A stretch of 64,000 nucleotides of DNA, from the NCBI RefSeq assembly GCF_000154285.1, contig NZ_DS483477.1, forward strand, positions 186,001-250,000. Direction: 5' to 3'. Shown here piece after piece: positions 46,246 through 55,513 of this stretch; positions within the stretch are counted from its first letter, which is position 1, and each line of letters opens with the position of its first letter. The notes under the pieces were generated by a model. It was not told the DNA's origin, did no database searches, and saw only the letters and a list, made by a program, of their open reading frames with translations. Position numbers and translations under genes: made by a program. The stretch is from Amedibacillus dolichus DSM 3991 (GTDB lineage: Bacteria > Bacillota_I > Bacilli_A > Erysipelotrichales > Erysipelotrichaceae).

Positions 46246-47091
46246 ATGTTTGGATATATCGTTGTGAATAAGCCGGAGTTGAAAATAAAGGATTTTGATG
46301 TGTATCAGTCTTTTTATTGTGGCCTTTGCCGTAGCCTTCATAGCATGTTTGGACGTCGCTCGCAAATTACATTGAATTATGATTTGACTTTTTTGGCTGT
46401 TTTATTAAGTGGCCTATACGAACCTAAGCAAACGCTTCATGAGGAGCGCTGTATTGTTCACCCAATGCAAAAACATAAAAAGCTTGCGAATCCATGCATC
46501 GAATATGCCAGTGAAATGACAGTTGTTTTAACCTATTTGAAATGTGAAGATGATTGGTTAGATGAGAGACGCTATACAAGTTTTACCATGAGAAAGCTGT
46601 TAGCAAAAAGCTATCGGCAATTGGAAAGAAAGTACCCCGAAAAGATAAAACGTATTGAACAGGCTTTAAAGGAAATTCATGTCTTGGAGCAGCAGCAATC
46701 CCATGATATTGATTTGCTTGCGAAATGCTTTGGAGCGGTTATGGGGGAAATTGTTTGTATGAAAGAGGACGAATGGAAGCATAGGCTGTATGAATTGGGC
46801 GACTATTTGGGACGTTTTGTATATTTGTTAGATGCTTATGATGACATTGAGCGAGATATTCAAAAAAAGCAGTTTAACCCATTGATGGAACTATATGCAC
46901 AAAAAGACTTTGATAAGCGTGTGCAGGCAATGTTAGAAATTATGATTGCAAAGTGTGCGGAAGCTTTTGAAGGCTTACCGATTTTAGAATATATAGATAT
47001 TTTAAGGAATATTTTATATTCCGGTGTTTGGTCAAAATATGAAATGATTAGAAAGAAAAGATTAGGTGAAGAAGATGCAGGATCCATATAG
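46246..47091 (+). CDS. DUF5685 family protein
   Basis: A 281-residue soluble, mostly helical protein starting [13 protein letters not shown], with [24 protein letters not shown] (a CxxC pair within an N-terminal motif) and [19 protein letters not shown] near residue 200. These match DUF5685, a Bacillota family often encoded beside a short J-domain protein, as it is here. The Asp-rich helix recalls all-alpha isoprenoid-synthase folds, but no activity is known. The next gene starts inside its 3' end (17-base overlap). Confidence 0.85.
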   Translation: MFGYIVVNKPELKIKDFDVYQSFYCGLCRSLHSMFGRRSQITLNYDLTFLAVLLSGLYEPKQTLHEERCIVHPMQKHKKLANPCIEYASEMTVVLTYLKCEDDWLDERRYTSFTMRKLLAKSYRQLERKYPEKIKRIEQALKEIHVLEQQQSHDIDLLAKCFGAVMGEIVCMKEDEWKHRLYELGDYLGRFVYLLDAYDDIERDIQKKQFNPLMELYAQKDFDKRVQAMLEIMIAKCAEAFEGLPILEYIDILRNILYSGVWSKYEMIRKKRLGEEDAGSI

Positions 47092-47668
47092 TATCCTTGG
47101 CGTTGCTCATAACGCCAGTGATGAAGAAATAAAAAAAGCATATCGCCGGCTGGTAAAAAAATATCACCCGGACGTGAATAAAAATCCGGGCGCAGAAGAA
47201 AAGTTTAAAGAAATTCAAAATGCCTATGATACCATTATGGACGCTAAAAAACGAGGCGATAGCGGTAATTTTTGGCAAAATACATATAGCTATAACAGCT
47301 ATGGCAATAGTGGCGGTATGAATGACTATCAAAGCGTTGTAAGTTTGTTGAACGCCATGCGCTATGCAGAGGCAAATCAAATTTTACAACAGATGCAGAC
47401 ACGTGGTGCAGATTGGTATTATTTAAGTGCGATTGCCAACTATGGTATGGGAAATCAGATTGCGGCAATGGACTATGCTGAAAGGGCATGTCAAATGGAT
47501 CCGGCGAATCAACAGTATCGTCAGCTTTATGCACAGCTATCTAATGCTCGAGGACGTTATCAAAATATGCGTGGAGGATATACGGTTAGCGGAAATGATT
47601 TCTGTTGTCGTTTGATTGCCTGCAGCATGTGCTTTAATTGCTGTGGCGGAGGATTTTTCTGTATATAA
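47075..47668 (+). CDS. Short J-domain protein with cysteine-rich tail
   Basis: A 197-residue protein. The J domain (1-65) has [31 protein letters not shown] with intact HPD. A Gly/Asn/Tyr linker, then helices of TPR character (about 95-160: [28 protein letters not shown]) and a C-terminus with seven cysteines in the last 25 residues. It lacks the DnaJ zinc domain. It probably recruits DnaK to a partner, maybe the upstream DUF5685 protein. ATG 47075 has AGGTGAAGA upstream; the GTG at 47066 is in frame. Confidence 0.88.
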   Translation: MQDPYSILGVAHNASDEEIKKAYRRLVKKYHPDVNKNPGAEEKFKEIQNAYDTIMDAKKRGDSGNFWQNTYSYNSYGNSGGMNDYQSVVSLLNAMRYAEANQILQQMQTRGADWYYLSAIANYGMGNQIAAMDYAERACQMDPANQQYRQLYAQLSNARGRYQNMRGGYTVSGNDFCCRLIACSMCFNCCGGGFFCI

Positions 47669-47709
47669 GATTCGATAAAGACATATCCTAAAAGAATAGG
47701 AGGGTGGCG

Positions 47710-48357
47710 ATGAAGATAAAGCATATTATATGGGATTGGAATGGAACATTGTTAGATGATTTAGATGTCAGTATGGCAGCTTTGAATGAGGTTTTAAAAA
47801 GTGAACAGCTTCCGCTAGTTTTGGATAAAGAGGAATATCGCCAGTATTTTCAATTTCCGGTTATTAAATATTATGAAAAGGTCGGCTTTGATTTTGCCAA
47901 AACCCCCTTTGATGTTTTAGCAAAGCGTTATATGGATTACTATCAGCCTCATAGCTTCGCCTGTCCACTGCATGAGGGAGCTGTAGAGCTTTTAAAGGAT
48001 TGCCGAGAAAAAGGAATCCATCAATCCCTTCTTTCGGCTACCAAGCTAGATTTTCTTTTCCGTCAAATTGATCATTATGGAATACGTTCGTATTTTGAAC
48101 ATATTTGCGGTTTGGATAATAGCCATGCGCATTCAAAAGCAGAGTTGGCAAAAGCGTTTGTATCAAAAAATCATTTCGATCGCTCTTGTACGGTTTTTAT
48201 AGGAGATAGTGTGCATGATTATGAGGTCGCAAGCTATGCAGGGTGTCGTTGTATTTTGATTGCCAACGGACATGAACATATCTCAAAGCTAGAAGCATGC
48301 GCTACGCCGGTGCTGAAGGATATCTATGAATTGAAAAAACTATTATCGGCAGTGTGA
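47710..48357 (+). CDS. HAD-superfamily phosphatase
   Basis: A 215-residue HAD hydrolase with IIWDWNGTLLDD (nucleophile and acid aspartates, motif I), SLLSATK (motif II), KAELAK (lysine) and VFIGDSVHDYEVASYAG (motif III). A C1-type helical cap (about 18-85) suggests a phosphoglycolate phosphatase-like small-molecule enzyme. Tryptophan at the usual position between the aspartates (DWNGT) is common in this subgroup. ATG 47710 follows AGGAGG. Confidence 0.85.
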   Translation: MKIKHIIWDWNGTLLDDLDVSMAALNEVLKSEQLPLVLDKEEYRQYFQFPVIKYYEKVGFDFAKTPFDVLAKRYMDYYQPHSFACPLHEGAVELLKDCREKGIHQSLLSATKLDFLFRQIDHYGIRSYFEHICGLDNSHAHSKAELAKAFVSKNHFDRSCTVFIGDSVHDYEVASYAGCRCILIANGHEHISKLEACATPVLKDIYELKKLLSAV

Positions 48358-48363
48358 AAAGCA

Positions 48364-48392
48364 TTGCCTTTTTTGAAAGCTCTCGCTACAAT
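48364..48392 (+). promoter_or_regulatory. Promoter of deoD-deoB
   Basis: TTGCCT (48364-48369), 17 bases, TACAAT (48387-48392), followed by GGAGGGG before the deoD ATG. Confidence 0.65.
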
Positions 48393-48420
48393 AAAGATAA
48401 TAAGGTAAGGAGGGGTTGTC

Positions 48421-49140
48421 ATGGCAACACCACATAATGAAGCTTCTTTCGATGAGATTGCCCGCATTGTTTTGATGCCGGGAGATCCATTGCGTGCGAA
48501 GTATATCGCCGAGCATTATTTAAGTGAAGCAGTTTGCTTCAACACAGTACGTAATATGCTTGGATATACCGGTTATTATAAAGGTAAGAAAATCAGTGTT
48601 ATGGGAAGTGGTATGGGAATGGCAAGCATCGGTATTTATTCCTATGAGCTATTTCATGATTACGATGTGGAGTATATTCTTAGAATCGGCAGTGCCGGTG
48701 CTTATAGTGATGAATTACAGCTGTTTGATATGGTACTGGCGGAAAGTGCTTGGAGTGAATCCACTTATGCCAAAGCGCAGGGAGGAGAAACAAGTGATGT
48801 ATTGTATCCGAGCTTAAAAATGAATGCGTGTATTCGAAAAAATGCCGATAAGCTAGGAAAACCATTGCATATCCACCGCATTCATTCCAGTGATGTATTT
48901 TATCATGAAGCGAATGTTCCCGATTGTGAGGATTTTTGTAAGGAACATGGCTGTATGTGTGTAGAAATGGAAAGCTTTGCCTTGTTTCATAATGCCAAGC
49001 AGTTAGGAAAACAGGCGGCTTGTCTATTGACGATTTCCGATTCTTTGATTACTCATCAGGCAACAAGTGCGAAAGAGCGAGAAACCTCTTTTCATGAAAT
49101 GATGGAGCTGGCTTTTGAAAGTGCCATCGCCTTGGTGTAG
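48421..49140 (+). CDS. deoD: Purine-nucleoside phosphorylase DeoD
   Basis: A 239-residue hexameric-type phosphorylase cleaving purine (deoxy)ribonucleosides to base and pentose 1-phosphate. LMPGDPLRAKYIAEHYL, YTGYYKGKKISVMGSGMGMASIGIYSYEL, RIGSAGA, VEMESFALF and the catalytic Asp in TISDSLITHQ are all present. Together with the next gene it forms a nucleoside-salvage operon. Confidence 0.95.
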   Translation: MATPHNEASFDEIARIVLMPGDPLRAKYIAEHYLSEAVCFNTVRNMLGYTGYYKGKKISVMGSGMGMASIGIYSYELFHDYDVEYILRIGSAGAYSDELQLFDMVLAESAWSESTYAKAQGGETSDVLYPSLKMNACIRKNADKLGKPLHIHRIHSSDVFYHEANVPDCEDFCKEHGCMCVEMESFALFHNAKQLGKQAACLLTISDSLITHQATSAKERETSFHEMMELAFESAIALV

Positions 49141-49143
49141 CTT

Positions 49144-50328
49144 ATGAAGTATAAACGTATATTCACGATCGTGATTGATAGTTTGGGAATCGGAGCCATG
49201 GAAGATGCGGCTATGTATGGTGATGAAGGCAGCGATACCTTAGGACATATTGATGAGAAAATGGAGTCCTTTCATATACCGAACCTGCGCAAATTGGGCT
49301 TGGCGAATTTGCACCCCTTGAAGCATGTAGCGCGGATCGAAGAACCAATCGGTTTATATACACGCTTAAAGGAACAAAGTGCAGGTAAGGATACCATGAG
49401 CGGACATTGGGAAATGATGGGTTTGCGTATTCAAAAACCATTTCAAACTTTTAGTGAAAACGGATTTCCTAAAGAATTGATTGCGGAGCTGGAAAAGCGT
49501 ACCGGACGTCATATCATCGGTAATAAGGCTGCCAGTGGTACGGAGATATTGAAGGAACTTGGAGAGCGGGAACTGAAATATAACGAGCTGATCGTTTATA
49601 CATCGGCTGATAGTGTTTTACAAATTTGCGGACATGAGGAATATATGGGGCTAGATACCTTGTATGAGTATTGTCGTATTGCGCGGGAATTGACCATGGA
49701 GCCAAAATGGCGGGTTGGACGTGTGATTGCACGACCATATATCGGTAAAGATGCGCATAGCTTTCAAAGAACGAGCAATCGCCATGATTATGCTTTAAAG
49801 CCGTTTGGAAAAACAGCTTTAAATGTATTGTGTGAAGCAGGCTATGATGTGATCGGTATCGGCAAGATTCGTGATATTTTCGATGGGGAAGGTATTCGTG
49901 AAGCATATACATCGAAAAGCAGTATCGAGGGTATGGATCAAACCATTGCGCTGGCACAAAAGGATTTTTGTGGCTTATGCTTTGTGAATTTAGTCGATTT
50001 TGATGCGAAATGGGGGCATCGTCGCGATCCGCTTGGATATGGCAAGGAACTAGAAGCCTTCGATTGCAAGCTGGGGGAACTGTTACAGGTGTTGAAAGAT
50101 GATGATTTATTGATGATTTGTGCCGATCATGGCAACGATCCGATCTTTAAGGGCAGTGATCATACCCGAGAATATGTACCTCTGTTATTGTATGCAAAGC
50201 ATTTTAATCATACCGGAAGATTACGTGATGGTGATAGCTTTGCGCTGATCGGAGCTACCATTGTGGATAATTTTGGTTTAACAATGCCAAAGGGTACGAT
50301 TGGCACAAGCATCTTAAAGGAATTATAG
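49144..50328 (+). CDS. deoB: Phosphopentomutase DeoB
   Basis: A 394-residue alkaline-phosphatase-superfamily mutase interconverting (deoxy)ribose 1- and 5-phosphates. [25 protein letters not shown] (metal Asp), [15 protein letters not shown] (phosphorylated Thr), [17 protein letters not shown] and CADHGNDP with [11 protein letters not shown] complete the metal sites. It lies 3 bases after deoD and uses its product. Confidence 0.96.
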   Translation: MKYKRIFTIVIDSLGIGAMEDAAMYGDEGSDTLGHIDEKMESFHIPNLRKLGLANLHPLKHVARIEEPIGLYTRLKEQSAGKDTMSGHWEMMGLRIQKPFQTFSENGFPKELIAELEKRTGRHIIGNKAASGTEILKELGERELKYNELIVYTSADSVLQICGHEEYMGLDTLYEYCRIARELTMEPKWRVGRVIARPYIGKDAHSFQRTSNRHDYALKPFGKTALNVLCEAGYDVIGIGKIRDIFDGEGIREAYTSKSSIEGMDQTIALAQKDFCGLCFVNLVDFDAKWGHRRDPLGYGKELEAFDCKLGELLQVLKDDDLLMICADHGNDPIFKGSDHTREYVPLLLYAKHFNHTGRLRDGDSFALIGATIVDNFGLTMPKGTIGTSILKEL

Positions 50329-50361
50329 AAGGCTGTTTCTAGGGGTTAAAAAACAGAAAAA

Positions 50362-50414
50362 GGAGATTTTTAATGGCTGTTTCATTCAACCATGTTAGAA
50401 ATCTCCGTTTTTTT
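50362..50414. terminator. Bidirectional terminator between deoB and helicase gene
   Basis: GGAGATTT (50362-50369) pairs with AAATCTCC (50399-50406), with further pairing inside (TAATGG/CCATG-TTA). A T run follows on the + strand, and CTTTTTCTG follows on the minus strand. Confidence 0.8.
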
Positions 50415-50429
50415 ATAAGGAAGTAAGTC

Positions 50430-52775
50430 TTAATCGGATAGCGCCTTTTTCCAAAATGCCTGTGTAGAGGAGCGAACCTCTTGCGGTGTATGAACAATGG
50501 TGTAGGGGTGCAGATGCGAAGGTAAAGCACCTCGATAATGCAGGCTGGTATAACGTTCATCAATAAATAGTAAAATACCCTTATCTTCATGAGAGCGAAT
50601 CAAACGTCCGGCAGATTGCAAAATCTTATTCATACCGGGATATTGGTAGGCATAGGCGTAGCCTTGTTGATTTTCTTCATCGAAATGTTGGCGAATTAAA
50701 TCGGAATAAGGATTAATCTGTGGCAAACCGACACCGACGAGAATAACACCGATTAAGGCATCGCCTTTTAAATCGATTCCTTCACTAAACATACCGCCGC
50801 AAACACAGAAATAAAGACGCAAATGCTTGCTGATTTGGAATTGAGCAAGAAAGGTTTGTTTTTCTTCTTCTGTCATATCCTGCTGTTGATAAAAGACATC
50901 AATATCCGGATAGCTTTTTATGAAATGCTCGTAAAGCTGCTTCATGTAGGCATAGCTTGGCGCAAAGAGAATATAATTTCCGTTTCGTTGGGTTATGGTG
51001 GCATATAATAGCTCACAGATAGCATCAATGCTTTGCGAGCGTTGACGATATCGTGTGGAAATTTGATTGGCAATCATAACGTGGACATGCTCTTTTGGAA
51101 AAGGAGAGGGTAATGATAGACGTTTGGAATCATGATTACCGCCAAGCAGAGTTAAATAGTAGTCAATTGGCGAGAGAGTGGCGCTGAAGAAGATGGTAGC
51201 ACGTCCTTTGCGTAAAATATTTTTGATTGGCTGGGAAGGATTCATACAGTATTGGCGTATCCATACATCTTGCTTTTGACGTTGGATACAGGTGGTGAAA
51301 TGCTCGTCATAAAATTCAGCAATTCGCTGATAATGGAGAGCTTTGAAATATAACTCACGAAGTGCATCTTCCATTTCGTTTTCATGGATACCTTCCAGAT
51401 ATTCGTTAAGCTCGTTGGTAAGCTTTTCAAGGCATTGTAAGAAAAAGGGCATTGCTTCCTTTTGGGCGAGAAAGTCTAGTTGTTTTTCTTCGCATTGCTT
51501 GCGTAAAGAGATGAATTGCTTGTTGAGGTGATGATGAGCTTTATGCAACTTTGCAAAGCTTTTTGGAATATAAGCCTTGATGATTTGAAAATCCTGTTTG
51601 GAAAGCTCTGCGCTATACATTTCTCTTGCTCGATCAACTAGGTTATGTGCTTCGTCAACAAGGAAGAGGTAGTTTCCTTTGTCGATAAAAAAGCGTTTGA
51701 GATATACGCGAGGATCAAAGACATAGTTGTAATCTCCGATGATTACATCGCTGTATTCACAAGCATCTAATCCTAGTTCAAAAGGACAAACAACATATTT
51801 TTTGCCATATTCTACAAGCCTTTCGTAATCTATGAAATCATGTTGGGTGATGAGCTCATACAAAGCATTTTTATTACGGTTATAATATCCTTTCGCATAA
51901 GGACAATTTTGCGGATCACAGTTTCTTTCGGCTAATAAACAAATTTTATCTTTAGCGGTAATAGCGACACTTTTAAAATGCAGATTTTGCTTGTATAGCT
52001 GCTGCAAAGCGTCATAGGCAACTTGTGCGGTTATATTTTTGGCACATACATAAAAGATTTTTTCGATTTTTCCCTCACCGATGGCTTTTAATCCTGGAAA
52101 GAGTGTGGAAATTGTTTTGCCGATACCGGTGGGAGCTTGTGCGAATAGAATGTCGTGATCTAAAATGGTCTTATATACCGCTATGGCAAGCTTACGCTGT
52201 CCCTTGCGATATTCTGGAAACGGAAAAACCAACCGCTGTAAATCGGAAGTGCTTGTGGTGTGGATAGTATGCGATATATTTGCCCAACGCAAGTATTGCT
52301 TTAAAGTATCAAGATAGAAGTCTTTAAGTTCTTGAAAGGTTTTGACTTGATCGAAACTTTTGATTTTCTGTTCGTTGATTTGATAATAGGTCAAGCGTAT
52401 CGTAAGTTGTGTACATGCATGGTTACAAAGATAGAAATAGCCATAACAGTAGGCTTGCGCCAAGTGGACAAGCTGTCTTTCTTCCAGCTGTTCATAAGGT
52501 ATGGCAGTTGATTTGATTTCCTCTAAAATAACTTGGTGATCTTGAATAATAATCCCATCGGCACGTCCTTCAATGGTAAAGCAAACATTATCAAGCGTCG
52601 TAGTGTTGGATAAAAAAACCTCGCTTTGATAATGTTCACCGCCCTGTGCTTGTAGTTGGCGATGAATTCGACTTCCCAAATTGGCGCGTTCGATATTGTT
52701 AAAGGAGGCGATTAAATCTCCGCTTTGATAAACGAATTCTACTAACGTACGTACCGACATTTTACAGCTTATCAT
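50430..52775 (-). CDS. XPD/DinG-type helicase with N-terminal PD-(D/E)XK nuclease domain
   Basis: A 781-residue DNA repair protein. The N-terminal domain (about 1-190) has an EGRADGIIIQDHQVILEEIKST motif (Asp, Glu-x-Lys) of a Cas4/RecB-like nuclease. The helicase follows: QAPTGIGKTISTL (Walker A, about 233-245), CDPQNCPYAKGYY and CPFELGLDAC within an iron-sulfur-type cysteine region, LVDEAHNLVDRA (DEAH), FSATLSPI, and the C-terminal GGMFSEGIDLKGD and QSAGRLIRSHEDKG motifs. It probably unwinds DNA 5' to 3'. The start at 52775 has GGGAGGT upstream; a longer frame from 52883 is unlikely. Confidence 0.88.
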   Translation of the reverse strand: MISCKMSVRTLVEFVYQSGDLIASFNNIERANLGSRIHRQLQAQGGEHYQSEVFLSNTTTLDNVCFTIEGRADGIIIQDHQVILEEIKSTAIPYEQLEERQLVHLAQAYCYGYFYLCNHACTQLTIRLTYYQINEQKIKSFDQVKTFQELKDFYLDTLKQYLRWANISHTIHTTSTSDLQRLVFPFPEYRKGQRKLAIAVYKTILDHDILFAQAPTGIGKTISTLFPGLKAIGEGKIEKIFYVCAKNITAQVAYDALQQLYKQNLHFKSVAITAKDKICLLAERNCDPQNCPYAKGYYNRNKNALYELITQHDFIDYERLVEYGKKYVVCPFELGLDACEYSDVIIGDYNYVFDPRVYLKRFFIDKGNYLFLVDEAHNLVDRAREMYSAELSKQDFQIIKAYIPKSFAKLHKAHHHLNKQFISLRKQCEEKQLDFLAQKEAMPFFLQCLEKLTNELNEYLEGIHENEMEDALRELYFKALHYQRIAEFYDEHFTTCIQRQKQDVWIRQYCMNPSQPIKNILRKGRATIFFSATLSPIDYYLTLLGGNHDSKRLSLPSPFPKEHVHVMIANQISTRYRQRSQSIDAICELLYATITQRNGNYILFAPSYAYMKQLYEHFIKSYPDIDVFYQQQDMTEEEKQTFLAQFQISKHLRLYFCVCGGMFSEGIDLKGDALIGVILVGVGLPQINPYSDLIRQHFDEENQQGYAYAYQYPGMNKILQSAGRLIRSHEDKGILLFIDERYTSLHYRGALPSHLHPYTIVHTPQEVRSSTQAFWKKALSD

Positions 52776-53004
52776 TTCATTACCTCCCGATATGTATATT
52801 TTATTTGTTTTCAAAATGAAATTCAATGTATAATAAATGCGAGCTTTCACATTTTTATGGATAAGAATGAAATAGTATCGCAAAGCTGTAATTGCTTTTT
52901 GAATTACTCATTTGTTTGTAGTATATAGAAAAACAGTGATAGCTAAAGGTTGAATTAAAAAATAGCGAAGTCTGCAAGAGGAGAAATAGAAAAGAGGTGG
53001 CAAT

Positions 53005-53946
53005 ATGAGAGAAATCGTGATTGGAAAAAATGACTGTGATCAGCGTGTGGACAAATTCTTAAGTAAGGCACTTCCCACGCTTCCCAAAAGCCTAATGTAT
53101 AAAGCAATACGCAATAAAAAAATCAAGGTCAATCGGAAGCGCTGCGAAATTTCTCAGCGTTTGCAAGAGGGAGATACGATGCAGCTGTTTTTAGCGGAGG
53201 AGTTTTTTATGACGCAAATAGATACTGCGTTTTTAAAGGTTCCAAGTGAGTTGGATATCGTTTATGAAGATGAAAACTTATTGATCGTTAATAAGGCGAA
53301 GGGACTGCTTGCCCATCGTGATCAAAAGGTGGGACAGGATAATCTTATGGATCGCATTTTGCATTATTTATATATTCATAAGGAATATGATCCGCGTATG
53401 GAAAACAGCTTTGTCCCGGCTTTGTGTCATCGCATTGATCGCAATACGCAGGGACTTGTCATTGCAGCGAAAAATGCTGCCAGTTTGCGTGCTATGAATG
53501 CCCATATCAAGCAAAGGAAAGTAAGAAAAAAATATGTATGCATTGCACAAGGTGTGTTTGATAAGCGACAGGAGCACGTTTTATTGTATCATTGTAAAAC
53601 GAAGGATAATGTTGCGCATATTTTGCCATACCCTAAGGAAGGCTATAAGCCTATCGAAATCAACTATCAGATAAAGGAGCAAAAAAAGCAGTATGCCTTG
53701 GTAGAGGTAGAATTGTTAAGTGGTAAGAGCCATCAAATTCGAGCGATGTTGGCATATCTTTCGCACCCTTTGTATGGTGATGTCAAATATGGGGCGAAGC
53801 ATACGGCTGCTAAACATTATCAAATGCTTTGTGCATATCGAATCGAATTTGTTTGGAAGCAGGAAGATGTATTGGCGAATATGAGAGGGCGTGTCATAGA
53901 GCTGGATAAGATTGATTTAATAGATACTTTTCATGCTTTGAAATAG
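53005..53946 (+). CDS. RluA-family 23S/tRNA pseudouridine synthase
   Basis: A 313-residue enzyme converting uridine to pseudouridine. An S4 RNA-binding domain (about 12-60: QRVDKFLSKALPTLPKSLMYKAIRNKKIKVN) is followed by the catalytic domain with ALCHRIDRNTQGLVIAAKN (catalytic Asp in HRxD, about 142), YVCIAQG and GKSHQIRAMLAYLSHPLYGDVKYG. RluC/RluD-like in layout; the target site cannot be told. Ribosome site GAGGTGGC precedes ATG 53005. Confidence 0.92.
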   Translation: MREIVIGKNDCDQRVDKFLSKALPTLPKSLMYKAIRNKKIKVNRKRCEISQRLQEGDTMQLFLAEEFFMTQIDTAFLKVPSELDIVYEDENLLIVNKAKGLLAHRDQKVGQDNLMDRILHYLYIHKEYDPRMENSFVPALCHRIDRNTQGLVIAAKNAASLRAMNAHIKQRKVRKKYVCIAQGVFDKRQEHVLLYHCKTKDNVAHILPYPKEGYKPIEINYQIKEQKKQYALVEVELLSGKSHQIRAMLAYLSHPLYGDVKYGAKHTAAKHYQMLCAYRIEFVWKQEDVLANMRGRVIELDKIDLIDTFHALK

Positions 53947-53967
53947 TAAAACGACTCTTTGGAAAAT

Positions 53968-53998
53968 GACAGGACAATAAAGATCTTGTCTTTTTTTT
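53968..53998 (+). terminator. Terminator after pseudouridine synthase
   Basis: GACAGGA (53968-53974) pairs with TCTTGTC (53984-53990) and is followed by eight T. Confidence 0.75.
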
Positions 53999-54059
53999 GT
54001 AGGGAAATATGATGGAAAATAATGGTTTTTTGATGTGCTGAAATCTTTAAGAATATGAC

Positions 54060-54088
54060 TTGAAAGTGTGTTGTAAAAGGTTTATACT
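54060..54088 (+). promoter_or_regulatory. Promoter of the V-type ATPase operon
   Basis: TTGAAA (54060-54065), 17 bases, TATACT (54083-54088), then AAGGAGGT before the first gene. Confidence 0.75.
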
Positions 54089-54126
54089 TTCAACGTAGTA
54101 AAAGAGCAAGAAGGAGGTAATCGCTT

Positions 54127-54438
54127 TTGGATAGAATATTAAAGGATATTGTAGCAGCGGATAAAGAAGCTCGTAAAAGGGTGCAGGAGAAAAAGACGGA
54201 ATGCTTGAATATTCAGCATCTTGTGGAAGCGAAAAAAGCGGAAACCAAAGCGAAATACGAGCAGGAAAATCTTGCGTTGCTGGAGGCAAAAAAGCAAGCC
54301 TTTGAGGTAGAAAAAGCACAGGCTTTAAAAGCAGCAAAGCAGGAATTTGATAAACAAGCCGAGGCTCTAAAGCAAACATATAAAGCTCATAAAGATGAAT
54401 GGGTCCAACATATTTATGAACATTGTATTCATCAATAA
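54127..54438 (+). CDS. ntpF: V-type ATPase peripheral stalk subunit G/H
   Basis: A 103-residue, almost wholly helical, Ala-, Lys-, Glu- and Gln-rich protein with heptad character from residue 10 to 90, the pattern of the coiled-coil stator subunit that pairs with subunit E. It is the first gene of the ATPase operon, the normal place of ntpF/ahaH. TTG start 7-8 bases after AAGGAGGT. The assignment rests on composition and position. Confidence 0.8.
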   Translation: MDRILKDIVAADKEARKRVQEKKTECLNIQHLVEAKKAETKAKYEQENLALLEAKKQAFEVEKAQALKAAKQEFDKQAEALKQTYKAHKDEWVQHIYEHCIHQ

Positions 54439-54464
54439 GGTCATTAGCAAGGGAGGTGGTGCTT

Positions 54465-55499
54465 GTGAGTAAAGCGAGTGGAGCCATTATCGCCAAAGCG
54501 AAGGCAATGTATGGAGCGAACTTAAAGGAAGCAGATTATCTTGAGCTTGTACGCAAGCACAGTGTAGCGGAAGTGGTGTCGTATTTAAAAAATGAAACGA
54601 ACTATCGAGATATTTTGAAAGATGTTCGTGAAAACAATATTCATCGCGGACAGCTAGAGGTCTTGTTGCGAGAGGAATTGTTTCAGCGACAGTTGGCACT
54701 TTATCGCTATGCTGATGCTTCCTTGAAGGACGTTTTCCATGTCCAGTTGGAAGAAGTTGAAATCGAACTGATTTTAAATTGTGTGCGAATGCTTATTTCC
54801 GATTCTTTTGCGGAAGGAATTGCCGATTTACCGTTCTTTCTTAAGGATTATTTGAATTTTTCCCTTGTTGATTTAGGGAAGGTTCGCTCCTATGAGGAAT
54901 TGTTGGCACTGTTGGCTAAGACACATTACGCATCAATTTTAATGAAGCATCGCTGCCAAAGAGGTGAAGAACTGAAGTTGAACTATGCACATATTGAGCA
55001 TGATTTAATGCAGCTATACTATGAGCGAATGCTTGCAAGTATTCAAAGACAAAAAAGCAAGAAGGTGCGAAAGCAGCTGCAAGAGCTGGCAACGGCATTA
55101 TTGGATTTTGATAATCTGACAAAAATTTATCGTTTAAAGAAATATTTTCATTTAAGCGATGATTTGGTTCGCTCCTCCCTCATGGAAGTGCAAGGCTATC
55201 ATTCCAAAGTTCCATTAGAGGAAATGATCGCTTGCAGTGATGAGCAAGCCATGCGCAAATGGCTGCATACATGTAAGTATCATGTGGAACTGCAAGAGCA
55301 TGACTATATAGAGCAGGGTTTTGAAAAAATACGTTATAAAGAAGCCGGTAAGCTATTTCAATATTCCTTAGATGCCTATACGGTTTACAGCAGCTATCAT
55401 CTGATGATGCGGCAGGAATTGGAAAATTTGATTCATATTATTGAGGGAATTCGTTATCAGGTTCCCTGTGAGGAAATTGAAAAGCAATTGATTTATTAA
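54465..55499 (+). CDS. ntpC: V-type ATPase subunit C
   Basis: A 344-residue helical subunit (V-type C, archaeal AhaC type, equivalent to eukaryotic d) that connects the rotor ring to the central shaft. IAKAKAMYGANLKEADYLELVRKHSVAEVVSYLKNETNY is the typical start, followed by three repeat-like helical segments and LENLIHIIEGIRYQVPCEEIEKQL at the end. GTG 54465 is chosen as GGAGGT lies 7 bases upstream; the frame is open to 54423. Confidence 0.9.
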   Translation: MSKASGAIIAKAKAMYGANLKEADYLELVRKHSVAEVVSYLKNETNYRDILKDVRENNIHRGQLEVLLREELFQRQLALYRYADASLKDVFHVQLEEVEIELILNCVRMLISDSFAEGIADLPFFLKDYLNFSLVDLGKVRSYEELLALLAKTHYASILMKHRCQRGEELKLNYAHIEHDLMQLYYERMLASIQRQKSKKVRKQLQELATALLDFDNLTKIYRLKKYFHLSDDLVRSSLMEVQGYHSKVPLEEMIACSDEQAMRKWLHTCKYHVELQEHDYIEQGFEKIRYKEAGKLFQYSLDAYTVYSSYHLMMRQELENLIHIIEGIRYQVPCEEIEKQLIY

Positions 55500-55513
55500 G
55501 AAAGGAGACTCCC

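Noticed and set aside
48524-48817. 97-codon + strand frame inside deoD
   Set aside because: Out-of-frame shadow of a complete and well-recognised DeoD.
54047-54496. 149-codon minus-strand frame across the first ATPase gene
   Set aside because: Covers the ATPase promoter and ntpF on the other strand, with no ribosome site; low-complexity leucine and proline content.
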